A stretch of DNA of 6,872 nucleotides from Blastococcus sp. (GCA_025963345.1 JAOPUS010000305.1:1-6872); one strand, 5' to 3'; positions 1-6,079 are shown, counted from the stretch's first letter. A program made the numbers and translations. Notes: a model not told the origin generated them from the sequence alone.

Positions 1-1
1 G

Positions 2-1540
2 AGCGCGGATGTCGTCGTCATCGGCGCCGGGCACAACAGCCTCATCGGCGCGGCGTACCTGGCCGCCGCCGGGCTCGAGGTCGTCGTCCTGGAGGAGCAG
101 CCGCACGTCGGCGGCAACACGGTGACCGAGGAGCTGACCCTTCCCGGCTTCCGGCACGACTCCTGCTCCAGCGCGCACGTCCTGATCCAGACCAACCCGG
201 TGATCCGGGACGACGAACTCGGCCTGTCGAAGCACGGCCTGCGCTACGTCCACACCGATCCGGCCGTGGTCCTGCCGCTGGCCGACGGCGACGCGCTCGT
301 CATGTCCCGGGACCGTGCCGCCACCGCTGCCGAGCTGGCCCGCTGGAACCCCTCGGACGGCGATGCGTACCTGCGGCTGCTCGCCGACTGGGAGGGCGGC
401 CTCGCCGGGGCGCACGCCCGCTGGAACGCAGGCCGCCTCGACCCGGCCGCCTCGACCGCCGACGCCGCCTATGAGTCCCTGCGCTCCCGCTCGGCGCACG
501 AGGTGATCGCCGAGCGGTTCACCTCCGGCCAGGCGCGCGACCTGCTGACCTGGCTCTCCTTCGCCACGATCACCGACGTCCGCCGCGCCGGCACGGGCAT
601 CCTGCCCTTCTCGATCACGGCCGGTCGCTCGCAGTTCGGCTGGGCGACCCCGATGGGCGGCTCCGGTGCGCTGCCCGACGCGCTCGTCGCCTCCATCGAG
701 TCCAACGGCGGCCGGGTCTTCGTCGGACGGCCGGTCGAGCGGGTGCGGGTGCAGCACGGCCGCGCGGTCGGCGTCGTCACCGCCGACGGGGAGAGCTGGG
801 AGGCCCGCCGGGCGGTGCTGTCCTCGGCGCACATCAGCCAGCTGGCCGGGATGCTCGACGGCGCCGAGGCACCCGAGGAGCTGCGCCGGGCGGCCGACAC
901 CTGGCAGCCGGGGCTCACGCTGTTCGCCGTCCACCTCGCCACCGACGCGAACCTCACCTACGACACGCGCAACGGGCCGGTGGCCTCGGTCGCCGGGGGG
1001 ATCGGGTCGGCGGCCGGTCTGTACGCCCAGCTCGACGCCTTCGCGCGCGGCGAGACGTACACGGTCGACCCCTGGGTGCTCGTCGTCTGCTCGACCGTCG
1101 TCGATCCCGACCGGGCGCCGCACACGCAGGGTGTGTCCAAGCTGCTGACCTTCGCCCCCCACGACCTCGCGCACGGGGCGGGCTGGGAGGTGGAGCGGGA
1201 CCGGTTCGCCGCGGCGATCGTCGAGCGGACGGCGGAACGGGTGCCGGGGCTGCGGCCGGAGCACGTGCTCGCGGTGCGCGGCGAGGCCCCGGTCGACCTG
1301 GAGGCGCGCAACCGGCACAACGTCGGCGGCTCCTGCCACGGCGGGGAGTTCCGGCTGCCCTCCGGAGAGGTGCTCGTCGGGTGGCCCTCGCACCGGCTGC
1401 CGGTCGAGGGGCTCTACCTGACCGGAGCCACGGCGCACCCGGGCGGCTCGGTCTCCGGACGGGCCGGGCGGAACGCAGCACGCGTCGTGCTGACCGACCT
1501 CGGGATCGACCCGGCGACCGTCATGGGTCCTGGGGCCTGA
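2..1540 (+). CDS. FAD-dependent oxidoreductase, PYROXD2/phytoene-desaturase-like (5' partial)
   Basis: The reading frame is open from base 2 to the TGA at 1538-1540, giving 512 visible residues; the start codon lies just upstream of the window. The GTG at 122 is not the start, because the dinucleotide-binding Rossmann motif is encoded before it: a hydrophobic strand followed by I-G-A-G-H-N at residues 7-12, then an acidic residue (E31/E32) ending the second strand and a GG at 37-38. The C-terminus (about residues 470-494) carries the FAD-contacting signature GLYLTGATAHPGGSVSG followed by GRNAA, typical of the CrtI/PYROXD2 flavoprotein family. Family members oxidise or isomerise lipophilic substrates; the substrate here is unknown. 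Length suggests only a few N-terminal residues are missing. Family variants: S13 where G is usual after GHN, and PGGS where PGGG is usual. It converges on the LacI gene with 8 bp between stops, so membership in the catabolic module is uncertain. Confidence 0.88.
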   Translation, partial: SADVVVIGAGHNSLIGAAYLAAAGLEVVVLEEQPHVGGNTVTEELTLPGFRHDSCSSAHVLIQTNPVIRDDELGLSKHGLRYVHTDPAVVLPLADGDALVMSRDRAATAAELARWNPSDGDAYLRLLADWEGGLAGAHARWNAGRLDPAASTADAAYESLRSRSAHEVIAERFTSGQARDLLTWLSFATITDVRRAGTGILPFSITAGRSQFGWATPMGGSGALPDALVASIESNGGRVFVGRPVERVRVQHGRAVGVVTADGESWEARRAVLSSAHISQLAGMLDGAEAPEELRRAADTWQPGLTLFAVHLATDANLTYDTRNGPVASVAGGIGSAAGLYAQLDAFARGETYTVDPWVLVVCSTVVDPDRAPHTQGVSKLLTFAPHDLAHGAGWEVERDRFAAAIVERTAERVPGLRPEHVLAVRGEAPVDLEARNRHNVGGSCHGGEFRLPSGEVLVGWPSHRLPVEGLYLTGATAHPGGSVSGRAGRNAARVVLTDLGIDPATVMGPGA

Positions 1541-1552
1541 CCGATCAGTCAG
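1537..1552. terminator. Short symmetric dyad spanning both convergent stop codons
   Basis: CTGAC (1537-1541) and GTCAG (1548-1552) form a 5-bp inverted repeat around a 6-nt loop. Each arm contains the TGA stop of one of the two convergent genes. It might help bidirectional termination, but the stem is short and has no T tract, so termination is only a possibility. No other terminator is visible between these genes. Confidence 0.25.
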
Positions 1553-2646
1553 CCGGCCGGGCGAGCCGGACGCTTGACGAGCGGCGGGGGAGCGGTCGAC
1601 CCCCGGACGACGAGCCGCACCGGCAACAGGACGACGCGTGGGGTCACCGTGCGACCGCTGAGCCGGTCCAGCAGCAGGCGGGCCGCCTCCACGCCCAGCT
1701 CGTACTGCGGCACCCGGACCGAGGTCAGCGGGGGCTGCAGCCGGGAGATGAACGGCATGTCGTTGAAGCCGACGATGCTCACGTCGTCCGGGCAGGACAG
1801 CCCCGACTCCGCCAGCGCGTCGTAGCAACCAAGGGCGAGCAGGTCGTTGCCGGCGACGACCGCGGTCGGCCGGTCACCGTCGAGCAGCTTCAGCAGGCAA
1901 GCGCGACCGGCGGCCTCGGAGTAGGCCTCGGCCTCGACGACCCGGTCGTCGCGCAGCCCGTGGCTCTGCATCGCGGCCCGGAACGCCCGCAGCCGGACGG
2001 CGCCGGTCGAGACCCGCAGCGGGCCCGCGACGTGCGCGATGTCGCGGTGCCCGAGCCCGACCAGGTGGTCGACGGTCCGCTCGATCCCGGTCGCGTCGTC
2101 GGCGGAGACGGCTGAGACGTCCAGGTGCTCGGTCAGCCGGTTGACCAGGACCATCGGCACGCCGCGGGCGGCGGCGTCGTGCATGAGCGGGTCGTCGAGC
2201 AGGGCGGTCGCGACGATGAAGCCGTCGACCTGCCGGGCCTGCATGGCCGCGAAGTTGGAGGAGGTGCGTGCGGGGTCGTTGTCGGTGTTCGCCGTCAGCA
2301 CGGTGTAGCCGCTGTCGCCCAGCGCGTCCTCGATCCCGCGGACGATCGGGGGGAACAGCGGGTTGGTCAGGTCGGGGACGAGCACGCCCACCGTCTCCGA
2401 CCGGCTGGTCTTGAGGCTCCGGGCGATCGGGTTGACCTGGTAGCCCAGGGCCGCGGCCATCTCGCGTACGCGGGCGACCGTGGCGGGGCGGACGAGGCTG
2501 CGGGTGGCGTCGTTCAGCGCGCGGGAAGCCGTGGCCGGGTGGACCCCTGCCGCGGTCGCGACGTCACGGAGCGTCGGGCGCGGAGCCACGTGGGGAAGGC
2601 TAGCCGCGGGGAGGTACCCGTATCCGGCCGGGGGGTGGGCGGTCAT
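1549..2646 (-). CDS. LacI/GalR-family transcriptional repressor
   Basis: This 365-residue protein has the full LacI layout. The helix-turn-helix is at about residues 25-46 (TLRDVATAAGVHPATASRAL). The hinge region at 71-80 contains N72-P73 and A75-R76-S77-L78, where L78 is the expected leucine lever that wedges into a central CpG of the operator. A periplasmic-binding-like effector domain follows from about residue 85 (VGVLVPDLTNPLFPPI) to about 348, with family blocks such as AVVAGNDLLALG and VSIVGFNDM. The ATG overlaps the TGA of the upstream MFS gene by one base and is preceded by GAAGGGG (2653-2659) at 6-nt spacing, so translation is probably coupled. The N-terminus is about 20 residues longer than is usual for the family; the GTG at 2587-2589 (V20) would give a more typical length but has no visible ribosome site. 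The likely role is effector-responsive repression of this locus, including its own operon, through the operators at 4840-4851 and 6068-6079. The effector is unknown. Confidence 0.95.
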   Translation of the reverse strand: MTAHPPAGYGYLPAASLPHVAPRPTLRDVATAAGVHPATASRALNDATRSLVRPATVARVREMAAALGYQVNPIARSLKTSRSETVGVLVPDLTNPLFPPIVRGIEDALGDSGYTVLTANTDNDPARTSSNFAAMQARQVDGFIVATALLDDPLMHDAAARGVPMVLVNRLTEHLDVSAVSADDATGIERTVDHLVGLGHRDIAHVAGPLRVSTGAVRLRAFRAAMQSHGLRDDRVVEAEAYSEAAGRACLLKLLDGDRPTAVVAGNDLLALGCYDALAESGLSCPDDVSIVGFNDMPFISRLQPPLTSVRVPQYELGVEAARLLLDRLSGRTVTPRVVLLPVRLVVRGSTAPPPLVKRPARPAG

Positions 2647-3836
2647 CAGCGGCCCCTTCGGATGCGGAGGTACCGGCGGCGGGTCACCGCGGACACGACG
2701 GTCAAGGGCACGAACAACCCCGCGGACACCGCGAACAGCGTCCCGTAGAGCGCGTGGCCGGCGAGCAGACCGCCGAGGGCGGCGCCGGTCGATCCGCCCA
2801 GGAAGAGGCAGGAGGAGAACAGCGGCACGACCTGGGCACGCGCTTGCGGGGCCACGGACGTCGCCCAGGTCTGCAGCGTCGAGTGCATGAAGGCCCAGGC
2901 CGCCCCGAGGAGCACGCAGGCGACGACACCCGCGACGATGCCGCGCTGCACGGCGAGGACGGCGAAGCCGAGCATTCCCGAGGTGCCTCCGATGAGGAGG
3001 AGCGTCGGGGTGCTCAGCCGGGCCGACAACGGGCGCACCACGCGGCTGAAGCCCAGGACGGCGACGCCGAACGCCGCGACGACCGTCCCGGCGACGCCCG
3101 CGCCGGCCGCCGCGGCGTGCTGTACGCCCGGGGCGACGAAGGTGAACGCACCGGTGAGCGCCGCGCCCTCGACGAAGGCCAGCAGCAGCACCAGCAGGAC
3201 CCAGCGGTCCGCGGCTGCCCTGACGAGCGCCCGGACCGGATGCCGCTCGATCGGAGCGCGGGGCGGCTCGGGGACGCGCCGGAGGTAGACCGCCAGACCG
3301 GCGCTCGCCACCGCGGTCACGGCGAACATGACCCGCCAGGTCAGGAGCTCGGCGGCCCAGCCGGCCGCCACGGTGGCAACTGCCGTCCCCACCGCCACGC
3401 CGGCCATCAGATCCGTGAGCGGCGCCTGGCGCCGCTCGATGGGAACCGTCGCGCCGACGTACACGAGCGTCGCCGGTACAGCCCCCCCGAAGAATCCACC
3501 GGCGACGCAGCGGAGTACGGCGAGCAGAGCCACCCCGGGTGAGAGAGCGGACAGTGCGCCCCCGACAGCTGCGCCGAAAAGGGAGACACGCAGGGCGCGG
3601 ACCGTGCCCAGCCGTGCGCCGACGATGCCCCAGACCGGCTGCAACAGACCGTAGGTGAGGAAATAGAGGCTCGCCGCGACCGTGACCGCCCCGACCGACG
3701 TGTGCAGGTCGGCGGCCATCACGAGCAGCATCGGCGCGACCGCCGACCGGTCGAGGGAGCTGACCGTGTTGACCGCCTGCAGCGCGCGCAGGTGCCCGCG
3801 CGGGAGGTCGGTTGCGACGATCTGGGTCTCCGTCAT
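2646..3836 (-). CDS. Major facilitator superfamily (MFS) transporter
   Basis: This is a 396-residue integral membrane protein of usual 12-helix MFS size. Hydrophobic segments run throughout, for example about residues 47-70, 84-110, 112-132, 143-163, 168-184, 212-236, 245-263, 277-296, 299-317, 337-358 and 364-384. The loop after helix 2 (G70 to R83, GIVGARLGTVRALR) is a degenerate motif A, with the usual Asp replaced by Ala. The central loop (about 185-210) is rich in Arg and Pro and predicted cytoplasmic. The C-terminus is basic. The start at 3834-3836 (MTETQ) sits one base after the TGA of the preceding gene, and family homology begins there. The frame stays open upstream to 4067, but that extension would read through the neighbouring gene in a low-complexity Arg/Pro/Ser sequence. 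It is the middle gene of the operon, so it probably moves the pathway substrate or a product. Direction and substrate are not deducible. Confidence 0.93.
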   Translation of the reverse strand: MTETQIVATDLPRGHLRALQAVNTVSSLDRSAVAPMLLVMAADLHTSVGAVTVAASLYFLTYGLLQPVWGIVGARLGTVRALRVSLFGAAVGGALSALSPGVALLAVLRCVAGGFFGGAVPATLVYVGATVPIERRQAPLTDLMAGVAVGTAVATVAAGWAAELLTWRVMFAVTAVASAGLAVYLRRVPEPPRAPIERHPVRALVRAAADRWVLLVLLLAFVEGAALTGAFTFVAPGVQHAAAAGAGVAGTVVAAFGVAVLGFSRVVRPLSARLSTPTLLLIGGTSGMLGFAVLAVQRGIVAGVVACVLLGAAWAFMHSTLQTWATSVAPQARAQVVPLFSSCLFLGGSTGAALGGLLAGHALYGTLFAVSAGLFVPLTVVSAVTRRRYLRIRRGR

Positions 3837-3837
3837 G

Positions 3838-4740
3838 TCACCGCCGCAGCAGGCCGCCGCCGGGGCGGGACAGGGCGGCGAGGTCGTGTGTCTGTTCGAA
3901 CCCGCCCTGCTCGGCGCGCAGTCGCAGGACCGCCTCGAACGCGGCCGGGTCCACCGCCCCGCCTGCACACACGCCGTGCAGCGGGTCGAGCAGCGTCTCG
4001 TACATCTGCTCGGCGGTCTCGGGGTCGGTGTCCGGCTGTGCGCCGAGGAGGGAGAGCACGTCGGCACGCCGCTCCGGCGTCAGCACCGCCCGCTCGGCGT
4101 GGTCCCAGGCATCGAGCAGGGCGCGGAGAGCCGGGGTGTCGACGTCGGCGCGGGTCGCGAGCACCGAGCCGAGGTAGGGGCGGACGACGTCACTCACCAC
4201 GCCCAGGACGTGCGCACCGGCCCGGACCGCCCGGGCCTCGTGACCGGCGTTGAGCAGCGTCGCCTCGAACGCGCCGTCGGCCAGCAACTGCCGCCGCCGC
4301 GGGGTGGCCCCGGCGGTCACCACCTCGTAGTCGCGACCGGCCTCGAGGCCGGCCCGCCGGAGCAGGGCGAACCCGACGTACGCGAAGCCGGAGGTGGGGA
4401 CGTCGACGGCGAACCGGCGACCCTTCAGATCCGCCGCACGTTCGATCCCGGGGGCGCCGACCAGGCTGAGCCGGCTGCCGCGGTCGACGGCGCGCAGGAT
4501 CTGCAGGTCCAGCCGCCGGCCGAGCGGGTTGCCCTCGTTCAGCACGTAGGTGGCCACGTTGTCCGGCGAGGTGAGGACGGCGTCGTACTCGCCGGCCATC
4601 AGGGACGCGAACTGTGCGGGGGAGGACGCGACCGGCAGCTGTTCGACGACGAGCCCGTGGTCGGCGAAGACCCCGTGCTGCTGGGCCCAGTTGGCCACGA
4701 CGTTCGCGCTGAAGATGCCGAGCCGGAAGGTCTGCGTCAT
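3838..4740 (-). CDS. Signal-less periplasmic-binding-fold protein (NMT1/THI5/SsuA-like)
   Basis: This 300-residue protein has the type II periplasmic-binding layout. A first strand, FRLGIF, starts at residue 5. A helix (about 15-27) follows, then FADHGLVVEQLPV (25-37), a ligand-site-like segment LMAGEYDAVLTSPDNVATYV (47-66), a DLKGRRFAVDVPTSGFAYVG block (104-123) that begins the second lobe, and DYEVVTAG (137-144). It resembles the substrate-binding proteins of sulfonate, nitrate and thiamine-precursor ABC systems. It has no signal peptide or lipobox: the fold begins at the N-terminus, so the protein should be cytoplasmic. No ABC permease or ATPase gene lies in the window. Known cytoplasmic members of this superfamily are enzymes (THI5-type HMP-phosphate synthase, MqnA/MqnD, 4,5-dihydroxyphthalate decarboxylase), so an enzymatic role is a real alternative. 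The THI5 Cys-rich signature is absent. The ATG has GAGGA 5 nt upstream. It is the first gene of the minus-strand operon; its TGA is one base before the MFS start. Confidence 0.85.
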   Translation of the reverse strand: MTQTFRLGIFSANVVANWAQQHGVFADHGLVVEQLPVASSPAQFASLMAGEYDAVLTSPDNVATYVLNEGNPLGRRLDLQILRAVDRGSRLSLVGAPGIERAADLKGRRFAVDVPTSGFAYVGFALLRRAGLEAGRDYEVVTAGATPRRRQLLADGAFEATLLNAGHEARAVRAGAHVLGVVSDVVRPYLGSVLATRADVDTPALRALLDAWDHAERAVLTPERRADVLSLLGAQPDTDPETAEQMYETLLDPLHGVCAGGAVDPAAFEAVLRLRAEQGGFEQTHDLAALSRPGGGLLRR

Positions 4741-4745
4741 CCCTG

Positions 4746-4750
4746 TCCTC
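4746..4750 (-). promoter_or_regulatory. Ribosome binding site of the PBP-fold gene
   Basis: On the minus strand GAGGA lies 5 nt before the ATG at 4740. It supports this start and therefore the absence of an N-terminal signal peptide. Confidence 0.7.
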
Positions 4751-4767
4751 GTGTCGGGCCGCCTGCC

Positions 4768-4788
4768 GCCGGCCGTGCTGCGGCCGGC
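4768..4788 (-). repeat. GC-rich hairpin in the presumed leader of the minus-strand operon
   Basis: GCCGGCCG (4768-4775) and CGGCCGGC (4781-4788) form a perfect 8-bp stem with a 5-nt loop, 28 bp upstream of the ATG at 4740. It would form in the 5' untranslated RNA. It has no T tract on either strand. Chance is possible in such GC-rich DNA. Confidence 0.35.
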
Positions 4789-4809
4789 CCTGGGGGCTGC
4801 CGGTCGTCA

Positions 4810-4839
4810 TTGACAACCAGTTGCATGCTGCCCGAGCAT
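4810..4839 (+). promoter_or_regulatory. Candidate promoter of the alpha/beta hydrolase gene
   Basis: A consensus -35 box TTGACA is at 4810-4815. With an 18-nt spacer, GAGCAT (4834-4839) is a weak -10, matching the consensus at A2, A5 and T6. Transcription would start near 4846, inside the LacI-type operator at 4840-4851, which gives a leader of about 30 nt that includes the ribosome site at 4867-4873. The -35 box is convincing; the -10 is weak. Confidence 0.5.
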
Positions 4840-4842
4840 GCA
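4822..4842. promoter_or_regulatory. Perfect inverted repeat in the divergent control region
   Basis: The arms TGCATGCT (4822-4829) and AGCATGCA (4835-4842) are exact reverse complements around a 5-nt centre. The dyad sits between the plus-strand -35 box and the LacI-type operator and overlaps that operator by three bases. It differs in sequence and spacing from the LacI operator, so it could bind a second regulator. Alternatively it simply supplies xAGCAT -10 elements to both divergent promoters. Confidence 0.5.
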
Positions 4843-4853
4843 CTCGTTTGCAA
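4825..4853 (-). promoter_or_regulatory. Candidate promoter of the PBP-MFS-LacI operon
   Basis: On the minus strand, TTGCAA (4853-4848; four of six bases of the -35 consensus) is followed after 17 nt by CAGCAT (4830-4825; three of six bases of the -10 consensus). It overlaps the hydrolase promoter face to face, and its -35 box overlaps the operator at 4840-4851. Both boxes are weak, so this is tentative. Confidence 0.3.
4840..4851. promoter_or_regulatory. LacI-type operator, divergent site
   Basis: GCACTCGTTTGC matches the perfect palindrome at 6068-6079 in 10 of 12 positions, including the central CG and the whole right half CGTTTGC. It lies at the predicted start of plus-strand transcription and overlaps the candidate minus-strand -35 box, where a bound repressor could block both directions. 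The likely ligand is the LacI protein encoded at 1549-2646. Confidence 0.65.
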
Positions 4854-4866
4854 GGACTGCTCAGCC

Positions 4867-4873
4867 GGGAGGG
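4867..4873 (+). promoter_or_regulatory. Ribosome binding site deciding the hydrolase start
   Basis: GGGAGGG lies 3 nt before the ATG at 4877. The upstream in-frame ATG at 4838 has no such site and sits within the promoter dyad, so 4877 is the better start. Confidence 0.7.
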
Positions 4874-4876
4874 TGC

Positions 4877-5935
4877 ATGGACGAGAGAGTTGCGAGTGCG
4901 GTGTCGAACTGGGCGCCGCGCTTCACCACGAACGGCGTGGCGGTGGCCGACTTCCAGCGGGTCACCGCGAGCGTGGAGCGCTGGGACGACTGGTGTTCGG
5001 CCTGGTCGGCGGCGGCGCGGGTGCACGAGGACCTCGGCCGCGAGGCGCTGCGCGACGGACGGACCCGGTCCGCGGGCGCGCACCTGTCCACCGCGGCGGT
5101 CTACTACCACTTCGGCAAGTTCCTCTTCGTCGAGCACCCCGACGAGATGCGGGAGGCGCACGGGCACGCCGTCGCCTGCCTGAACGACGCGCTGCCGTAC
5201 CTGGACCCGGCGGGGGAGCGGGTCGAGATCCCGTTCGAGGGCAGCCGACTGGTCGGCGTGCTGCGCCGGCCGAACGGTCCGGGTCCGCACCCGGTGGTGG
5301 TGATGATCGCGGGGCTGGACTCCACCAAGGAGGAGTTCCGCTCGACCGAGGCGCTGTTCCTGGAGCGCGGGCTGGCGACGTTCTCCGTGGACGGCCCGGG
5401 GCAGGGAGAGGCCGAGTACGACCTGCCGATCCGCGGCGACTGGGAGGTGCCCGGTCAGGCGATCGTCGACGCGGTCGCCGCCCAGCCCGGCATCGACCCG
5501 GAGCGCATCGGCGTCTGGGGGGTGAGCCTCGGTGGCTACTACGCGCCGCGGCTGGCCAGTGGCGTCGAGCAGGTCCGGGCCTGCGTCGCCCTGGCCGGGC
5601 CCTTCAACTTCGGTGAGTGCTGGGACCAGTTGCCCCCGCTGACCCGGACGGCGTTCACCGCCCGCTCGAACAGCTGCGACCAGGAGACCGGCCGCAAGCG
5701 GGCGCTGGAGCTCGACCTGACCCACGCCGCGGCCAAGATCCGGGTGCCGCTGCTCGTCGTCGCCGGCAAGAAGGACCGCCTGATCCCCTGGCAGCACGCC
5801 GAGCGGCTGGTCGCCGAGGCGGCCGGCCCGACCGAGCTGATCATGCTCGAGGACGGCAATCACGGGAACATGAACGTGGCCGCCAAGCATCGCTACAAGA
5901 CCGCCGACTGGATGGCCGCGCAGCTGTCCATCTGA
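4877..5935 (+). CDS. Alpha/beta hydrolase, 2,6-dihydroxypseudooxynicotine hydrolase-like
   Basis: This 352-residue protein has two parts. An N-terminal helical region (about 1-112) precedes an alpha/beta-hydrolase core (about 113-352). The nucleophile elbow is GVSLGG (215-220) with S217. The acid is D300 in VVAGKKDRLIP, and the catalytic His is H329 in DGNHGN. The oxyanion-side motif IAGLDSTKEEF (144-154) is characteristic of this subgroup. The layout matches 2,6-dihydroxypseudooxynicotine hydrolase of nicotine-degrading Arthrobacter, which splits a C-C bond next to a ketone; from memory its triad falls at the same residue numbers. E247 is a candidate for the extra acidic residue that assists this chemistry. 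No signal peptide is visible, so it is cytoplasmic. Other members of the wider family are esterases, so C-C cleavage is inferred. It is divergent from the PBP-MFS-LacI operon and appears monocistronic, with a strong hairpin 21 bp after the stop. It is probably repressed through the operator at 4840-4851. Confidence 0.92.
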   Translation: MDERVASAVSNWAPRFTTNGVAVADFQRVTASVERWDDWCSAWSAAARVHEDLGREALRDGRTRSAGAHLSTAAVYYHFGKFLFVEHPDEMREAHGHAVACLNDALPYLDPAGERVEIPFEGSRLVGVLRRPNGPGPHPVVVMIAGLDSTKEEFRSTEALFLERGLATFSVDGPGQGEAEYDLPIRGDWEVPGQAIVDAVAAQPGIDPERIGVWGVSLGGYYAPRLASGVEQVRACVALAGPFNFGECWDQLPPLTRTAFTARSNSCDQETGRKRALELDLTHAAAKIRVPLLVVAGKKDRLIPWQHAERLVAEAAGPTELIMLEDGNHGNMNVAAKHRYKTADWMAAQLSI

Positions 5936-5956
5936 CCGGCACCGGCGGCCGGGAGT

Positions 5957-6013
5957 GCCGCCGTGTGGTCGCCGGTGCCGCGCTGCAGGCGGCACCGACC
6001 ACCACACGGCGGC
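5957..6013 (+). terminator. Two-tier long hairpin, probable terminator of the hydrolase gene
   Basis: An outer 13-bp perfect stem (5957-5969 with 6001-6013, GCCGCCGTGTGGT and its complement) encloses a 3x3 internal loop, a 9-bp perfect stem (5973-5981 with 5989-5997) and a 7-nt loop. It starts 21 bp after the hydrolase stop and ends before the next promoter. It lacks a T tract, as many actinobacterial terminators do. Its size would also allow other roles, such as an mRNA 3'-end stabiliser or a small dispersed palindromic repeat. Confidence 0.6.
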
Positions 6014-6027
6014 CTCGGCACAGGAGC

Positions 6028-6056
6028 TTGACACCCGTCGACGGCGGTCCGATTCT
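6028..6056 (+). promoter_or_regulatory. Promoter of the CMD-like gene
   Basis: TTGACA (6028-6033) is followed after exactly 17 nt by GATTCT (6051-6056), which has the A2 and T6 that matter most in actinobacterial -10 boxes. Predicted transcription starts near 6063, just upstream of the palindromic operator at 6068-6079. The leader would be about 110 nt. Confidence 0.65.
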
Positions 6057-6067
6057 GGCGGGCACAC

Positions 6068-6079
6068 GCAAACGTTTGC
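6068..6079. promoter_or_regulatory. LacI-type operator, perfect palindrome
   Basis: GCAAACGTTTGC is a perfect 12-bp palindrome with the central CpG expected for LacI/GalR proteins whose hinge helix inserts a leucine there. It lies 11 bp downstream of the -10 box, a classical repressor position. A 10/12 copy is at 4840-4851, and a LacI gene lies in the same locus. Confidence 0.8.

Noticed and set aside
3837..4067. Upstream extension of the MFS frame
   Set aside because: These 77 codons overlap the PBP gene in another frame and encode a Pro/Arg/Ser-rich stretch unlike an MFS N-terminus; MTETQ at 3836 directly after the PBP stop is the better start.
3838..4740. Complete ABC importer
   Set aside because: Only a binding-protein-like gene is present, without signal peptide, and no permease or ATPase is encoded in the window.
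4823..4841. The two GCATGC copies as direct repeats of a mobile element or array
   Set aside because: They are self-complementary hexamers within the arms of a single inverted repeat; there are no further copies and no transposase.
4838..4876. Earlier in-frame ATG for the hydrolase
   Set aside because: It lies within the dyad/operator region, has no ribosome site, and would add 13 atypical residues; the ATG at 4877 has GGGAGGG just upstream.
3682..5616. Long plus-strand open frame of 644 codons opposite the MFS and PBP genes
   Set aside because: It is antisense to recognised genes and out of frame with the hydrolase, has no domain I can recognise, and crosses the divergent promoter region.
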